Positions 18,568 through 25,530 of a stretch of 64,000 bases of DNA are shown one piece after another. Source of the stretch: Palsa-506 sp963836355. Lineage in GTDB: Bacteria; Actinomycetota; Actinomycetes; Streptosporangiales; Streptosporangiaceae. The stretch is taken from positions 124,001-188,000 of the forward strand of contig CAWIJO010000002.1 in the NCBI GenBank assembly GCA_963836355.1. Reading direction: 5' to 3'. Under the pieces are notes generated by a model that saw nothing but the letters and a program-made list of their open reading frames with translations, had not been told where the DNA came from and ran no database searches. Position 1 is the first letter of the stretch. Each line of letters opens with the position of its first letter. The position numbers and the translations under genes were made by a program.

Positions 18568-19471
18568 ATGGGCTGTCAGATGTCGGGTGACCGGAGGCGG
18601 GCAGTGAGGACGGCGGCGGAGTCGTGGCAGGAGCCGCTGCTGGCCGCCGCCGCGATGGCGCCGCGGGAGCTGCCCCGGGCACGCTGCGTGCTGGCTTGCC
18701 TGGCGGGATTCGCGGCGGGCCGGGGGATCCCGGCATCGCCGGAGTGCTTGCTGGATTATGACGTGATCGAGGCGTTCTGCGTGGCGGGGCGTGCTGGTGC
18801 CGCGTCCTCCACGCGCGGGACTTACCGGTCGGTGCTGTATCAGCTGGCCGGCCAGGTGCACGGCCCGGCGGGCTGCCGGGCGACGCCGTTCCCGGGGGCG
18901 AAGGCGCCGGCCCCGTATTCGCCGGGCGAGCGGGCGGGGCTGGCAGCGGTGGCCCGCGCGCAGCGCGGCCCGGCGAAACGCGCCTCGGCGCTGGCCATGG
19001 TGGTGTTCGGCATCGGGGCGGGGCTGCGGCCCGGGGAGCTCGCCGCGCTGCGCGGCACCGGAGTCACGGCCCGCGGCGGCCCGGCCGTCGTTCATGTCAG
19101 CGGCGGCCCGGCGCCCCGCACGGTGCCCGTGGCCGCCCGTTACGCGGGCCGGGCCGCGGAGCTGGCCCGCCGCGCCGGGGACGGGTTCGTGTTCCGGCCC
19201 GGCCCCGCGGACCGGGCCGGCAAGAACTTCGTCGCCGGGCTTCGCCGGCCGCCTGGCCTCCGGCCCGGACGGGCCGCTGCTGTCCGCGGGCCGGTGCCGG
19301 GCCAGCTTCATCTGCGATCATCTGGCCGCGGGCACGCCGGTCCCGGTGCTGCTGGCGATCACCGGGATCGACGAGGCCGGGTCGCTGGCTCGCTACGCCC
19401 GCCACGTCCCCGGCATCTGCCCGTCGAAAGGCGCGCTGCGGGCACGCTGGCGCGCGGAGACCCGCCGGTGA
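18568..19471 (+). pseudogene. tyrosine-recombinase-like gene with one frameshift
   Basis: The start is ATG 18568 or a later codon. An N-terminal helical domain (residues about 15-110, with LLDYDVIEAFCVAGRAGAAS and TYRSVLYQLAGQV) precedes an integrase-type catalytic region: VVFGIGAGLRPGELAALRG carries the first Arg. Near 19235 a one-base shift is needed to continue as FAGRLASGPDGPLLSAGRCR, then CDHLAAGTPVPVLLAITGI and SLARYARHVPG, whose Tyr is placed like the nucleophile. The stop at 19469-19471 overlaps the GTG of the next gene. If the shift is a sequencing error, the protein would be about 300 residues with R and Y but an unusual His box. Confidence 0.6.
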
Positions 19472-21105
19472 GCGGCGGCCTGGGCCTGCCCGCCGCGGCG
19501 GGCGCCGTCAGCGAGCAGACGGTGGCCTTCGCCGCCGGGCTCATCGACCGCAGCGGCCAGGCACCCGTCATCGAGGCCGCGCTGGCGAAGGCGACCGGGC
19601 GGCCCCGCCCGCTGCCGGCCCGCGCCGTGCTCACCGCGCTTTTGTGCCTGGCCCTTGACGACCGGCCGCTGTTCCTCACCGAGGCCACCCGGCTGCTGTT
19701 CTGCCAGCTCACCGGTGCTTCCCGGGCCCTGCTCGGCGTCACCGGCACCGCCGCCACCCACCCGGCGTTCCTGGCCGCCTACCGCCGCCTCCGCTACTGC
19801 TACCACGCCATCTTGTCAGTCATGGATCCCTCGGCGCTGCCGAAAAACCGGCGCCTCACCCAGGATCAGCTCGCCGCGAAGACCAGGGAACTGGCCCCGG
19901 GCCAGGCCGAGGCCGCCCGCCAGCGGCTGGAAGCGTTCATCAACTCCCTGCTGGAAGCCAGCATCTCGGTCCTGACCGAGGAGGAGCGGGCAGCCTACGA
20001 CGGATCAGCGGGCCTGGACGCCACCGCGGTCCCGCTGTTCTCCCGCGGCCCGTCCCGCCGGGCCGGCCTGTGCGCCAGCGACCCCGACGGCGGCTGGTAC
20101 GTCCGCGAAGGAGACCACCGCGACCGCGAGGACAACAAGGGCAAGCCCCTGCGCAAGCTCGCCTGGGCGCTGGAAGCGACGATCGCGGCAATGGCACGCC
20201 CGCCCGGCGCCGGGCCTGCCAGCCCGAACCTGGCGATCGGCGTGGCGCTGGCCCGGCCCGGCGCCGATCCCGGCGGCACCGGCGCCCGGGTCCTGGCCTC
20301 TGCCGCCGCCCGCGGCCACCAGGCCGGCTGGCTCGGCTTCGACCGCGCCCGCACCGCCGCGCTGCCCGGCCGGTTCCACCTGCCCGCCCGGGCGCTGGGC
20401 TACAAGCCGGTCATGGACTACCGCGCCGACCAGCTCGGCATCCAGGCCACCGCCGGCGGCACCTTGCTGGCCGGGGGCAGCTGGTACTGCCCGGCGCTGC
20501 CCGAGCCGCTCATCTCGGCCACCGCCGGCCTGCGCGACCACGCCATCGACCGGCCCGCCTACGACACGCAGATCGCCGCCCGGGCCCCTTACCGGCTCAA
20601 GCGCAAAGACGGCCCGGACGCCGACGGGTACCAGCGGCTGTCCTGCCCCGCCCTCGGCAGGCATCCCGGCCTGATGTGCCCGCTACGAGCCGCCTCACTA
20701 CAGCCACGCGACGGGCGGCCCAAGGTACTCACGCCCCCGCAAGAACCGCCGAAAGCCTGCCGGCAGACCACGATCACCATCCCCCCGGACGCCGGCGCCC
20801 GCTACCGCCAGGACCTCCCCTACGGCAGCCCGGCCTGGCACGCCCGCTACGCCACCTTGCGCAACACCATCGAAGGCCTCAACGGGCTCATCAAAGACCC
20901 CGCTCACGAGGCCCTCGCCCAGCCCGCCAGACGCCGCGTCCGCGGCATCGCCGCCCAGTCCATCTTCACCGCCCTGCTGCTGATGGCCGCCAACATCCGG
21001 AAGATCCGCGCCTGGCGGGCCCTCACCACCCGCGACAAGGCCCGCATCACCCGGCGCGCACGGCGACGGCGGGCGTCCCTGCGCGACTACCTCCCCGACG
21101 GCTAA
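19468..21105 (+). CDS. DDE-type transposase-like protein
   Basis: A 545-residue protein beginning at GTG 19468 inside the previous stop (GTGA). I recognise a widespread actinobacterial transposase-like family: PARAVLTALLCLALDDRPLF, a helical N-terminal domain, then GLDATAVPLFSRGPSRRAGL (first acidic strand, residues about 177-196), GGWYVREGDHRDREDNKG, GHQAGWLGFDRARTAALPGR (second Asp region), RDHAIDRPAYDTQIAARAPY, and C-terminal RNTIEGLNGLIKDPAHEALA with the distal Glu. The fold order fits an RNase H-like DDE transposase, though the exact IS family is unclear. It is intact, the only large intact gene of the element. Confidence 0.7.
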   Translation: MSGGLGLPAAAGAVSEQTVAFAAGLIDRSGQAPVIEAALAKATGRPRPLPARAVLTALLCLALDDRPLFLTEATRLLFCQLTGASRALLGVTGTAATHPAFLAAYRRLRYCYHAILSVMDPSALPKNRRLTQDQLAAKTRELAPGQAEAARQRLEAFINSLLEASISVLTEEERAAYDGSAGLDATAVPLFSRGPSRRAGLCASDPDGGWYVREGDHRDREDNKGKPLRKLAWALEATIAAMARPPGAGPASPNLAIGVALARPGADPGGTGARVLASAAARGHQAGWLGFDRARTAALPGRFHLPARALGYKPVMDYRADQLGIQATAGGTLLAGGSWYCPALPEPLISATAGLRDHAIDRPAYDTQIAARAPYRLKRKDGPDADGYQRLSCPALGRHPGLMCPLRAASLQPRDGRPKVLTPPQEPPKACRQTTITIPPDAGARYRQDLPYGSPAWHARYATLRNTIEGLNGLIKDPAHEALAQPARRRVRGIAAQSIFTALLLMAANIRKIRAWRALTTRDKARITRRARRRRASLRDYLPDG

Positions 21106-21319
21106 CAAGCACAAGCAGCCCTCGCCACCTCGAACCCTTCAGCCCGCCAGGTCAGCCACGCCTCAGGCCAGCCCGCAGCACCCGCAACAGGCTCACCAGC
21201 ACTCCCGGCCAGGCCAGACAGCTTCAGCACCAGCGTCAGAGCCCGGCGTCATACTAAAAACCAGGTCACCGCCAGAGTTCTGTCGGCACGAGACCGGCAG
21301 TTCTGTCGGTAACCCACAG

Positions 21320-21366
21320 TGGGCGCAGCAGGGTTCGAACCTGCGGCCCCTCGCTTGTAAGGCGAG
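21320..21366 (-). other. 3' half of a tRNA-Val (anticodon UAC); probable attachment-site remnant
   Basis: The minus strand folds as an anticodon arm (CTCGC / loop CTTACAA / GCGAG), a five-base variable region (GGGCC), a T arm (GCAGG / TTCGAAC / CCTGC), and an acceptor 3' strand TGCGCCC plus A. The loop places UAC as anticodon (Val). There is no D arm or 5' acceptor strand: upstream is a 10-bp tandem repeat instead. Such 3' halves are left where integrative elements use a tRNA gene as attB. Confidence 0.7.
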
Positions 21367-21378
21367 TTATTACAGTCG

Positions 21379-21418
21379 CTGGACGTGGCTGGACGTGGCT
21401 GGACGTGGCTGGACGTGG
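21379..21418 (+). repeat. four tandem copies of a 10-bp unit
   Basis: The decamer CTGGACGTGG occurs four times in a row directly upstream of the tRNA fragment, with a fifth copy at 21451-21460 and a variant CCTGGCGTGG after it. It has no spacer structure, so it is not a CRISPR array. Confidence 0.85.
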
Positions 21419-21725
21419 CCTGCTTCGGCATCTGCCAGCCACGACTGCGGCTGGACGTGGCCTGGCGTGGCCTGGTGCCGGTGGTTGTTGGCTCCCCTTT
21501 TGGCTCCCCCGTTTCATTAGCGCCGCTAACCTTCAACAGCGCGGCCGCAACCGCGGATCGGCTAGAACGCTGGCCATGCCGGTCCAGTAGCGATCGACGG
21601 ACGGCAATGAACCCGCTGCCCGGCCACGTGAGCTTCGGGGTGAGCGCCGAGCCGCCGGAAGACACGTCAACGGAGCATTAGCCGGTGGCATCGCGATGGG
21701 CCGGCGGGCCGGGTACGGTGGCGGC

Positions 21726-21974
21726 ATGACCGCGCAGCCGACCAGCGTCCCGGACGAGCCCTATGAGGTGATCCACCTCGGCGGCGAAGCGGCCGCGATC
21801 GTCCCGCTGTCCGAGCTGCGACGGCTCCAGGCGGTCGAACGCCGCGCCCCGGCTGCGCTTCTCGAAGAAGCCGAGATCGAGGCCACGCTCGCAGCGCACC
21901 GCGAGTGGGTCGCTGCCGGCAGGCCTGGCGCTGTCTCCCACGACGAGGCGATGGCCGAGCTGCTCGGCCAGTGA
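21726..21974 (+). CDS. Phd/YefM-type antitoxin
   Basis: An 82-residue protein starting at ATG 21726. The N terminus (YEVIHLGGEAAAIVPLSELR, then RLQAVERRAPAALLEEAEIE) has the beta-beta-helix pattern of Phd/YefM antitoxins: a short strand, the AAIVPLSELRRLQ hinge and an acidic, probably disordered C-terminal half (HDEAMAELLGQ) that would wrap the toxin. The stop overlaps the GTG of the toxin gene, giving coupled translation. Such pairs repress their own promoter; no clear palindrome was seen in the short upstream region. Confidence 0.75.
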   Translation: MTAQPTSVPDEPYEVIHLGGEAAAIVPLSELRRLQAVERRAPAALLEEAEIEATLAAHREWVAAGRPGAVSHDEAMAELLGQ

Positions 21975-22201
21975 AGATCGAATGGTCGCCCGCGGCCAGA
22001 GCATCAGCCCGCCGCTACATGGCAGACCAGGACGGGATGCGCGCCATCGGCGGCGCAATCGCCCAGCTGGCCGGCAACCCGTACCCGCCGGAAGCCTTCC
22101 ACCGGGGCGATTACCACCGGCTGCGCGTCGGCCCTTACCGGGTCGTGTACGTGATCGAAGACGATCTGGTCACCATCGAGCGCGTCGACCGCGTTGCCTG
22201 A
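21971..22201 (+). CDS. RelE/ParE-family toxin
   Basis: A 76-residue protein starting at GTG 21971 (GTGA overlap with the antitoxin). The sequence VKIEWSPAARASARRYMADQ, then IAQLAGNPYPPEAFHRGDYH and RLRVGPYRVVYVIEDDLVTI, followed by ERVDRVA, matches the RelE fold: N-terminal strand, two helices and a final sheet with R-x-G-x-YRVVY. RelE-type toxins cleave ribosome-bound mRNA; ParE-type ones poison gyrase. The GPYRVVY pattern and the small size favour RelE. The pair sits near the tRNA-Val fragment, as is common for stabilisation modules of integrative elements. Confidence 0.8.
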   Translation: MKIEWSPAARASARRYMADQDGMRAIGGAIAQLAGNPYPPEAFHRGDYHRLRVGPYRVVYVIEDDLVTIERVDRVA

Positions 22202-22811
22202 CCTTCATGTCCAGCATGTGCTCCATCTAACCAAGATGAACCTCATCGAACGCGCGACCATGCCGAAGACAATCAGGGCTGACCGATCTGAGCATTGCAG
22301 ACTGCGCAGCCCCTGCAACTGACCAGGCGCCGGATCCAGCGCTTGGCTTCACGGCTCCTAGGCTGGGGTTCTAGCGGCATGGTTGCACTCCGTGACCGAC
22401 CATCAGACACGGTAGGCACTAGATCCGCCGCTCGGAGCGGTCTGCAGTCACTTGGCGATGATCACCTGGGAAGCGCAGAACGGGTCGATCTGGCACGCCA
22501 GGATCTCCCTCGGAGCATCTCGAAGCCGACCTCACATGCCGAAAATAGTGCGCCAGCATGTCGCATGGAGATGCTTGCTCATGTATATTCATGCGTCGTT
22601 GGCACGATCAACACTGAGGCCCCAAAATAAAGGCCCTCGCACCCAGCCTTGAGCCGCGAAATTTGTGGACGCGATCTGCCGTGCTAGCGGCCACGAGAAA
22701 ATACGGGTGTGCGGTCAGTTAGCCCGAACTTACGTGATCTTGAAGTTGGTCAGGCCGTGCTGATCGGGAGTGATGCCGCGTGCCGGGGGCTGGTGGCGGC
22801 TTGTTGAGTGG
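22202..22811. other. no supported gene; outer end of IS1634-type DNA
   Basis: Composition drops and no frame carries a domain. Short frames at 22295-22630 look random. The last part (about 22730-22811) is downstream of the transposase tail and probably contains the terminal region of an IS1634-type element. Confidence 0.45.
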
Positions 22812-24122
22812 CTACTTGATGGCCAGCGGGACGGGGGCGCCTAGCAGTTCGAAGGCGCGGGCCTGGGCGGGGGTTGGGGTGGTGAGCTTCTCGATCTTCT
22901 GCCCGGCGAAGATGATGGTCTGCCGGTCGAGGGTAGAGAGGTGGCCGAGCAGGTCGCGATAGCGGTAGGCGGGCAGGCCGCCGGGGGTGCGTTTGGCGGC
23001 GTCCTTGGCTTTGGCCTGGGCTGAGCGCCGGGCGGGGGCGACCGGGTCGGCCGGGGCAAGGAGGTGCTGGTCGGTGAAGGTGAGCTCGGCGAGGGCGGCG
23101 CGCAGGTGCCAGGTGAGGTAGCAGGCGAGCGTGCAGATCAGCACGTGGCCGCGGACCCTCTCGGCGAGGTAGTGGTAGATGGGGCGCAGGTCCAGGTCGT
23201 CGGCTTTGGTGATGCGGAAGTCCCGCTCGACGTACTTGAGGTCCTTGCAGGCGGCGACCACGGCGGCGGCGTCCATGGTGCTCGCGGTGACGCTGGTGCG
23301 GATCACGTAGATCCCGTCGAGGGCGGCCTCGGCGGCGATCTTGTCCTGGTCGCGGCGCCAGGTGAAGCTGGCGCCGGTGACCTCGGTGATGAGGTGCTTG
23401 CCGGCCTTGTGCTTGCCGATGACCTTCCCGATCCGTATCCCGATCTTGTCCGGGTCCTTTAGCCGGCCGGCGGCCACCGAGGCGCTGACCTTGGCGCCGA
23501 GGACCTGCGCGGCGATGAATGGCGGCACCGGGGACGGCGCGATGCCGACGAAGGTGCCGGAGAACATCCGGCCGATGGTGATGGCCGGGTTGGCGAAGCT
23601 GGTGGAGGAGGTGAACAAGTACGCCGCGCCGATATAGGCGCCCACCGCGGCCGGGGCGGACCGGCTGCGCCCAGACCTGGCCAGCGCGAAGATCACCAGC
23701 AGCAGCCCGGGCGTGGCGATGACCTCGGACAGGAAGTGGGCGGCCGAGGCCCGGTGCTTGGCGGAGATGCTGACCGCGGGCAGGGCGAACATCAGGTTCG
23801 CCGCTACCGCCCCGCCGATGCACCCGGCCACCTGCGCCGGAAGGTAGGCCGCGGCCTCGCGCCAGCGCAGCCCGCCGAAGGCGGCATCGACGAAGGACAC
23901 CACCGGGTTGAAGTGGCCGCCGGACACCGGGCCGAACATCAAGATGATCGCGAACAGCCCGGCCGCGGTCGCCACCGCGTTCTCCAGCAGCTGCAGCCCG
24001 GTCTGGCCCGGCGACAGCCGCTGCGCGGCGATGCCCGAGCCGATCACCACCGCGGCCAGGAACGCGCTGCCCAGGAACTCGGCGGTCAGCCGCCGCCACA
24101 GCAGGACGGGTGCACTGATCAC
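22812..24122 (-). CDS. aquaporin fused in frame to an IS1634-type transposase tail
   Basis: A 436-residue product, counting from GTG 24122 (an upstream TTG at 24143 is an alternative). Residues about 1-210 are a MIP channel of the type linked to arsenic operons: LLWRRLTAEFLGSAFLAAVV, GGHFNPVVSF (first NPA box, here NPV), and SFANPAITIGRMFSGTFVGI (second NPA box). Six hydrophobic segments are visible. At about residue 210 (near base 23492) the sequence changes, without a stop, into the C-terminal half of an IS1634 transposase: TEVTGASFTWRRDQDKIAAE, LDGIYVIRTSVTASTMDAAA, KYVERDFRITKADDLDLRPI, YHYLAERVRGHVLICTLACY. The last short stretch of the aquaporin is lost. It is divergent from the ArsR-ArsC gene. 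The channel part probably conducts As(III) or glycerol; whether the fusion folds is unknown. Confidence 0.8.
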   Translation of the reverse strand: MISAPVLLWRRLTAEFLGSAFLAAVVIGSGIAAQRLSPGQTGLQLLENAVATAAGLFAIILMFGPVSGGHFNPVVSFVDAAFGGLRWREAAAYLPAQVAGCIGGAVAANLMFALPAVSISAKHRASAAHFLSEVIATPGLLLVIFALARSGRSRSAPAAVGAYIGAAYLFTSSTSFANPAITIGRMFSGTFVGIAPSPVPPFIAAQVLGAKVSASVAAGRLKDPDKIGIRIGKVIGKHKAGKHLITEVTGASFTWRRDQDKIAAEAALDGIYVIRTSVTASTMDAAAVVAACKDLKYVERDFRITKADDLDLRPIYHYLAERVRGHVLICTLACYLTWHLRAALAELTFTDQHLLAPADPVAPARRSAQAKAKDAAKRTPGGLPAYRYRDLLGHLSTLDRQTIIFAGQKIEKLTTPTPAQARAFELLGAPVPLAIK

Positions 24123-24151
24123 GCCGCCATCTTGACCGAGCAATGTAACTC

Positions 24152-24165
24152 AGTCAAGATTGACT
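24152..24165. promoter_or_regulatory. ArsR-type operator palindrome
   Basis: The spacer between the divergent aquaporin-fusion and ArsR-ArsC genes contains the perfect inverted repeat AGTCAA-GA-TTGACT, two bases before the ArsR-ArsC start codon. The symmetry and place fit binding by the ArsR domain of the adjacent fusion, controlling both genes. Confidence 0.65.
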
Positions 24166-24167
24166 CA

Positions 24168-24842
24168 ATGTTTCCTGATCGAACCTCAGGCCTGGCCCGG
24201 CGTGCCGTCCTGCACGCCGCGCTCGCCGACCCGGCCCGGCTGCAGATCACCGACACGCTGCTGGCCGGGGACGCGTCCCCCTCCGAGCTGGCCGCCATGC
24301 TGGCCATGCCGTCGAACCTGCTGGCGCACCACCTGCATGTGCTGGAACAGGCCGGGATCATCACCCGGCGCCGGTCTGAAGGCGACCGCCGCCGCACCTA
24401 CCTGCAGCTGATCCCCGGCGCCCTGGACGCGCTGGCCGCCCCGACAGCCCGCGCGGCGCTGCGGGTGCTGTTCGTCTGCACTGCCAACTCCGCGCGCTCG
24501 CACCTGGCCGCAGCGCTGTGGCGCCGGGCCAGCAACGTCCCGGCGGTATCGGCCGGCACGCATCCCGCAGCGGCGATTGATCCCGGCGCCATCGCCGCCG
24601 CCGGACGGCGCCGCCTGCCGCTGCCCCGGCTGCGGCCCCGGCACATCAGCGACGTCCGGCAAGACGGCGACCTCGTTATCACCGTGTGCGACCTGGCCCA
24701 CGAGGAACTCGGCGAAGCCCTGACAGTGCACTGGTCCGTCCCGGACCCGGCGCCGGCCGGCGACCCGGGCAGCTTCGACGCTGCCCTGGCTCAGCTAGCC
24801 GACCGCGTCGGACGCCTGGCATCGCTAGCGGCCATCTCCTGA
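24168..24842 (+). CDS. ArsR-ArsC fusion: arsenic-responsive repressor joined to arsenate reductase
   Basis: A 224-residue protein from ATG 24168. Residues about 8-95 are an ArsR winged helix (LARRAVLHAALADPARLQIT, SPSELAAMLAMPSNLLAHHL, VLEQAGIITRRRSEGDRRRT). From about residue 97 a low-molecular-weight phosphatase-like arsenate reductase follows: VLFVCTANSARSHLAAALWR has the C-x5-R/S loop (CTANSARS), and VITVCDLAHEEL plus HWSVPDPAPAGD supplies the general-acid Asp region. Such fusions reduce arsenate to arsenite using mycothiol or thioredoxin-type reductants and regulate the same genes. The intervening sequence AAAGRRRLPLPRLRP replaces the usual GL..S/Y.. segment and may reflect a local error. 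Confidence 0.85.
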   Translation: MFPDRTSGLARRAVLHAALADPARLQITDTLLAGDASPSELAAMLAMPSNLLAHHLHVLEQAGIITRRRSEGDRRRTYLQLIPGALDALAAPTARAALRVLFVCTANSARSHLAAALWRRASNVPAVSAGTHPAAAIDPGAIAAAGRRRLPLPRLRPRHISDVRQDGDLVITVCDLAHEELGEALTVHWSVPDPAPAGDPGSFDAALAQLADRVGRLASLAAIS

Positions 24843-25122
24843 CCCGGTCGGCCGCCCGCGCAACCGGCCGGGGACGGGCGCGATAGCGGCGAGCGCGGCA
24901 AGGGGACCTGGTGGCAGATCGTCCCCGGGCGCCTGCCCGCGGTCCGCGAGGCCCCTCGGCTGCACCTGAAGGCCCGTTCATCGATCCAGGTCGCGGCCGT
25001 GGCCCGGCCGATCGCCGGGCTTGGCGGCCCAGCTGTGCACGCTTCCCCTGGTTGGGGTTCGTTCGTTCCGGATGACCGGACAGGTACCTTTAAACGGACC
25101 TCACGCCCCGGAGGCGGCCCGA

Positions 25123-25530
25123 TTGGCGAAGATCGGCTACGCCCGATAGCCGGGCAGGAGACGTGTTCGGTGCCGTTCGTGTCGTGTTTCGCCCGGGGTG
25201 CCGGAGCCCGCAGCGGCACCCTGCGACGGCCGTGTGTCGTTCTGATGCCCGCAGCAGTTACGGACGTGCGAACGAGCTGAGGCCCAGTACGGGGTGCACT
25301 GAAGAGCGGCAACGAGGAGAAGGCAGGTCGACGGCACCGCTCCGTAGGTCCGCTCACCGCTCCGCCCGGGTGCGGCACGACAACCAAGCAGAGCTAACGC
25401 CCGGGTCTCCACCCGGGCGCAGGAACACCAGGCCCAGCGCCAGGCCCTGGCCGCGCTCGGCGTCCCCGGCGACCGGGGCTACCTGACAAGGGCCTGACCG
25501 GCACCAGCCGCGCCCCGAGTCCATCAGTTA
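25123..25530 (+). pseudogene. serine resolvase gene split by the 242-bp repeat, copy 1
   Basis: Starting at TTG 25123 behind GGAGG, the frame reads M-A-K-I-G-Y-A-R and then hits TAG at 25147 inside the repeated block. After the block, from 25399, the protein resumes ARVSTRAQEHQAQRQALAAL and GVPGDRGYL, then with a one-base shift KGLTGTSRARP. IGYARVST is the catalytic-Ser motif of resolvase/invertase proteins, so the block has split a resolvase gene exactly between the codons for Arg and Val. The rest of the gene is gone, replaced by the arsA 3' end (antisense). Confidence 0.75.
25144..25385 (+). repeat. 242-bp direct repeat, copy 1
   Basis: Identical to 29967-30208 except one base (g at 25375, a at 30198). 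It contains no frame that looks coding. Its ends are complementary (CCGGGC near the start, GCCCGG near the end), and internal arms such as GGTGCCG/CGGCACC and AGCGG/CCGCT can pair, so it may be a structured RNA or a non-autonomous mobile element. It lies downstream of the arsA stop, on the far side from arsD. Confidence 0.9.

Larger units (their letters stand above)
18083..21285. mobile_element. 3.2-kb element with DUF6788, tyrosine-recombinase-like and DDE transposase-like genes
   Basis: Both ends carry the same 11-bp inverted sequence CGACAGAACTC (18083-18093 forward; 21275-21285 as its complement), and a second direct copy of AGTTCTGTCGG follows at 21299-21309. Inside lie a minus-strand DUF6788-like gene and a plus-strand pair, the second gene starting inside the stop of the first. 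This layout suggests one mobile unit. I do not recognise a named IS family with this gene set. Confidence 0.6.

Noticed and set aside
21320..21375. Complete tRNA gene
   Set aside because: No D arm or 5' acceptor strand; the expected pairing partner GGGCGCA is not upstream.
21379..21460. CRISPR array
   Set aside because: Units are 10 bp, contiguous and without spacers; no cas genes are present.
22295..22630. 111-residue plus-strand frame downstream of the toxin gene
   Set aside because: No ribosome-binding site or domain, and composition differs from coding sequence here.
25144..25385. The 242-bp repeat as a standard group II intron
   Set aside because: No domain V (34-nt GAGC...GUUC hairpin) and no standard 5' GUGYG boundary at the resolvase junction; a group I core was not recognised either. 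Left as an undefined element.
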